Shown one piece after another: positions 51,838 to 52,661 of a DNA stretch of 52,661 nucleotides. The notes beneath the pieces were generated by a model. The model was not told where the DNA came from, did no database searches, and saw only the letters and a program-made list of their open reading frames with translations. This DNA is from an uncultured Lewinella sp. (GTDB taxonomy: Bacteria > Bacteroidota > Bacteroidia > Chitinophagales > Saprospiraceae), in the NCBI GenBank assembly GCA_913057785.1, contig CAJXPD010000033.1, positions 1 through 52,661 of the forward strand. Direction: 5' to 3'. The number at the start of each line of letters is the position of its first letter. Position 1 is the first letter of the stretch. The translations under genes were made by a program, and so were the position numbers.

Positions 51838-52661
51838 ATGGATCCCTTAAAGCAAAAGTTCAACGAAAAAGCGAGCGCCCTTCGGACGGAGATGAGGGCC
51901 TTATTAAAAGAGCATGGTACGCAAAAAGTTGATGAGGTAATTTTGAGCCAAGTCTTTGGCGGTGCCCGTGGCATCAAGATGATGGTTTGGGAAACATCAC
52001 AACTGGATCCGATTGAAGGCATCCGATTTAGAGGATATTCTATCCCTGAACTAAAGGAATTGTTGCCAAAAATTCCAGGTGGTAAGGAACCCTTACCCGA
52101 AGGACTATTTTGGCTGATGCTGGTAGGAGAGATACCTACTGAGGAAGAAGTGGCATGGTTGACAGAGCAATGGCGACATAGAAGCAATGTACCCGAGCAT
52201 ACTTTCAAAACGATCGATAGCTTGCCTGCTGATACGCATCCAATGACTCAGTTTACCGTTGCGATCGCTTCGATGCAAACGGAGAGCTGTTTCTCAAGAA
52301 GATATGGAGAAGGCATCAAGAAAACGGAATACTGGGATCCGACTTATGAAGACGCAATGAATCTCATTGCACGCCTACCTCGCGTTGCAGCATATATTTA
52401 CCGTCGTTCTTACCACAATGGAGATCATATCGCTCCTGACTTCTCTTTGGATTGGGCAGCCAACTATGCCCACATGCTTGGCGTATCGGATCATGATGAC
52501 TTTAAGAGCTTAATGCGCTTGTATCTAACTATCCACGCTGATCATGAAGGGGGGAATGCTTCTGCGCATACCACACACTTGGTTGGATCGACACTTAGTG
52601 ATCCTTACCTAGCTTTTGGAGCAGGAATGAATGCATTGGCTGGTCCTCTGCACGGATTAGC
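51838..52661 (+). CDS. gltA: Citrate synthase, C-terminus cut off
   Basis: The gene runs off the right edge after 274 codons. The ATG at 51838 (MDPLKQKFNEKAS) begins the eukaryotic-type citrate synthase form. FGGARGIKMMVWETSQLDP, GIRFRGYSI, DTHPMTQFTVAIASMQTES and the active-site His segments (ADHEGGNASAHT, GPLHG) are present. It condenses acetyl-CoA and oxaloacetate at the entry of the TCA cycle. The family is found in some Bacteroidetes besides mitochondria. An upstream leader of 226 bases after the ECF sigma gene separates it from that operon. Confidence 0.95.
   Translation, partial: MDPLKQKFNEKASALRTEMRALLKEHGTQKVDEVILSQVFGGARGIKMMVWETSQLDPIEGIRFRGYSIPELKELLPKIPGGKEPLPEGLFWLMLVGEIPTEEEVAWLTEQWRHRSNVPEHTFKTIDSLPADTHPMTQFTVAIASMQTESCFSRRYGEGIKKTEYWDPTYEDAMNLIARLPRVAAYIYRRSYHNGDHIAPDFSLDWAANYAHMLGVSDHDDFKSLMRLYLTIHADHEGGNASAHTTHLVGSTLSDPYLAFGAGMNALAGPLHGL

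Noticed and set aside
51759..52208. A 149-codon minus-strand open frame
   Set aside because: It lies wholly inside the upstream region and coding sequence of citrate synthase, which has clear catalytic motifs on the plus strand.

Overview
The window looks like a chromosomal segment of a member of the Bacteroidota (Bacteroidetes), most plausibly a Saprospiria/Lewinella-like marine or aquatic bacterium. The phylum call rests on four things: a giant surface protein with a type IX secretion 'gliding motility-associated' C-terminal domain followed by a PorP/SprF protein and a PD40/OmpA protein; families typical of the phylum (DUF6089, DUF3109, a PycTM effector, bpX genes); genes with little Shine-Dalgarno signal; and several TAnnTTTG-type promoter elements. 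The class-level guess is inference. No tRNA, rRNA, CRISPR array or intact insertion sequence was seen.

Layout. 1-4.2 kb: a cut-off sialidase-like lipoprotein and a MocR-type regulator on the minus strand, divergent from a PLP group II decarboxylase and a GNAT acetyltransferase. 4.2-7.1 kb: a serine beta-lactamase-fold hydrolase, an MscS channel and RecX. 7.4-8.8 kb: a promoter, a folded leader RNA with no family I recognise, and a MltD-like lytic transglycosylase. 8.9-11.5 kb: a YbjN-like protein, a small membrane protein, a DUF6089 outer-membrane protein and a NodB deacetylase. 12-14 kb: gltX and a conserved small protein. 14.2-24.7 kb: the cell-surface module (2390-residue adhesin-like protein, SprF-like protein, PD40/OmpA protein). 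24.7-28.2 kb: a dodecin, a radical SAM/SPASM protein, a DnaA-box cluster that is an oriC candidate, and a TPR protein. 28.2-31.9 kb: an envelope run on the minus strand (two small lipoproteins, LptB, an outer-membrane barrel, a glucosaminidase with LysM). 32.2-41.1 kb: the most striking part, a compact minus-strand operon matching the computationally described MoxR-vWA-beta-propeller 'ternary' (bpX) conflict systems, followed by a PycTM-type membrane protein whose HD domain has lost most catalytic residues. 41.2-46.3 kb: a flavodoxin-fold reductase, a META-domain lipoprotein, an overlapping ECF sigma / glycosyltransferase / BASS transporter operon, and hsp20 behind a large symmetrical operator. 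46.5-52.7 kb: a possible non-coding RNA, DUF3109, a small secreted protein, a PAS-sigma54 activator, a thioredoxin-fold protein without CxxC paired with an ECF sigma factor, and a cut-off citrate synthase.

How it fits together. Much of the window concerns the envelope: peptidoglycan remodelling, LPS export, outer-membrane barrels and type IX surface display. The candidate new system is the ternary operon. A MoxR AAA+ ATPase, two propeller-containing proteins (one with a degenerate vWA domain), two accessory proteins and a membrane effector are packed with gaps or overlaps of tens of bases at most. I infer an ATP-driven sensor/switch complex that triggers a membrane effector. This is inference from family and context, since no ternary system of this class is known to me to have been tested experimentally together with such an effector.
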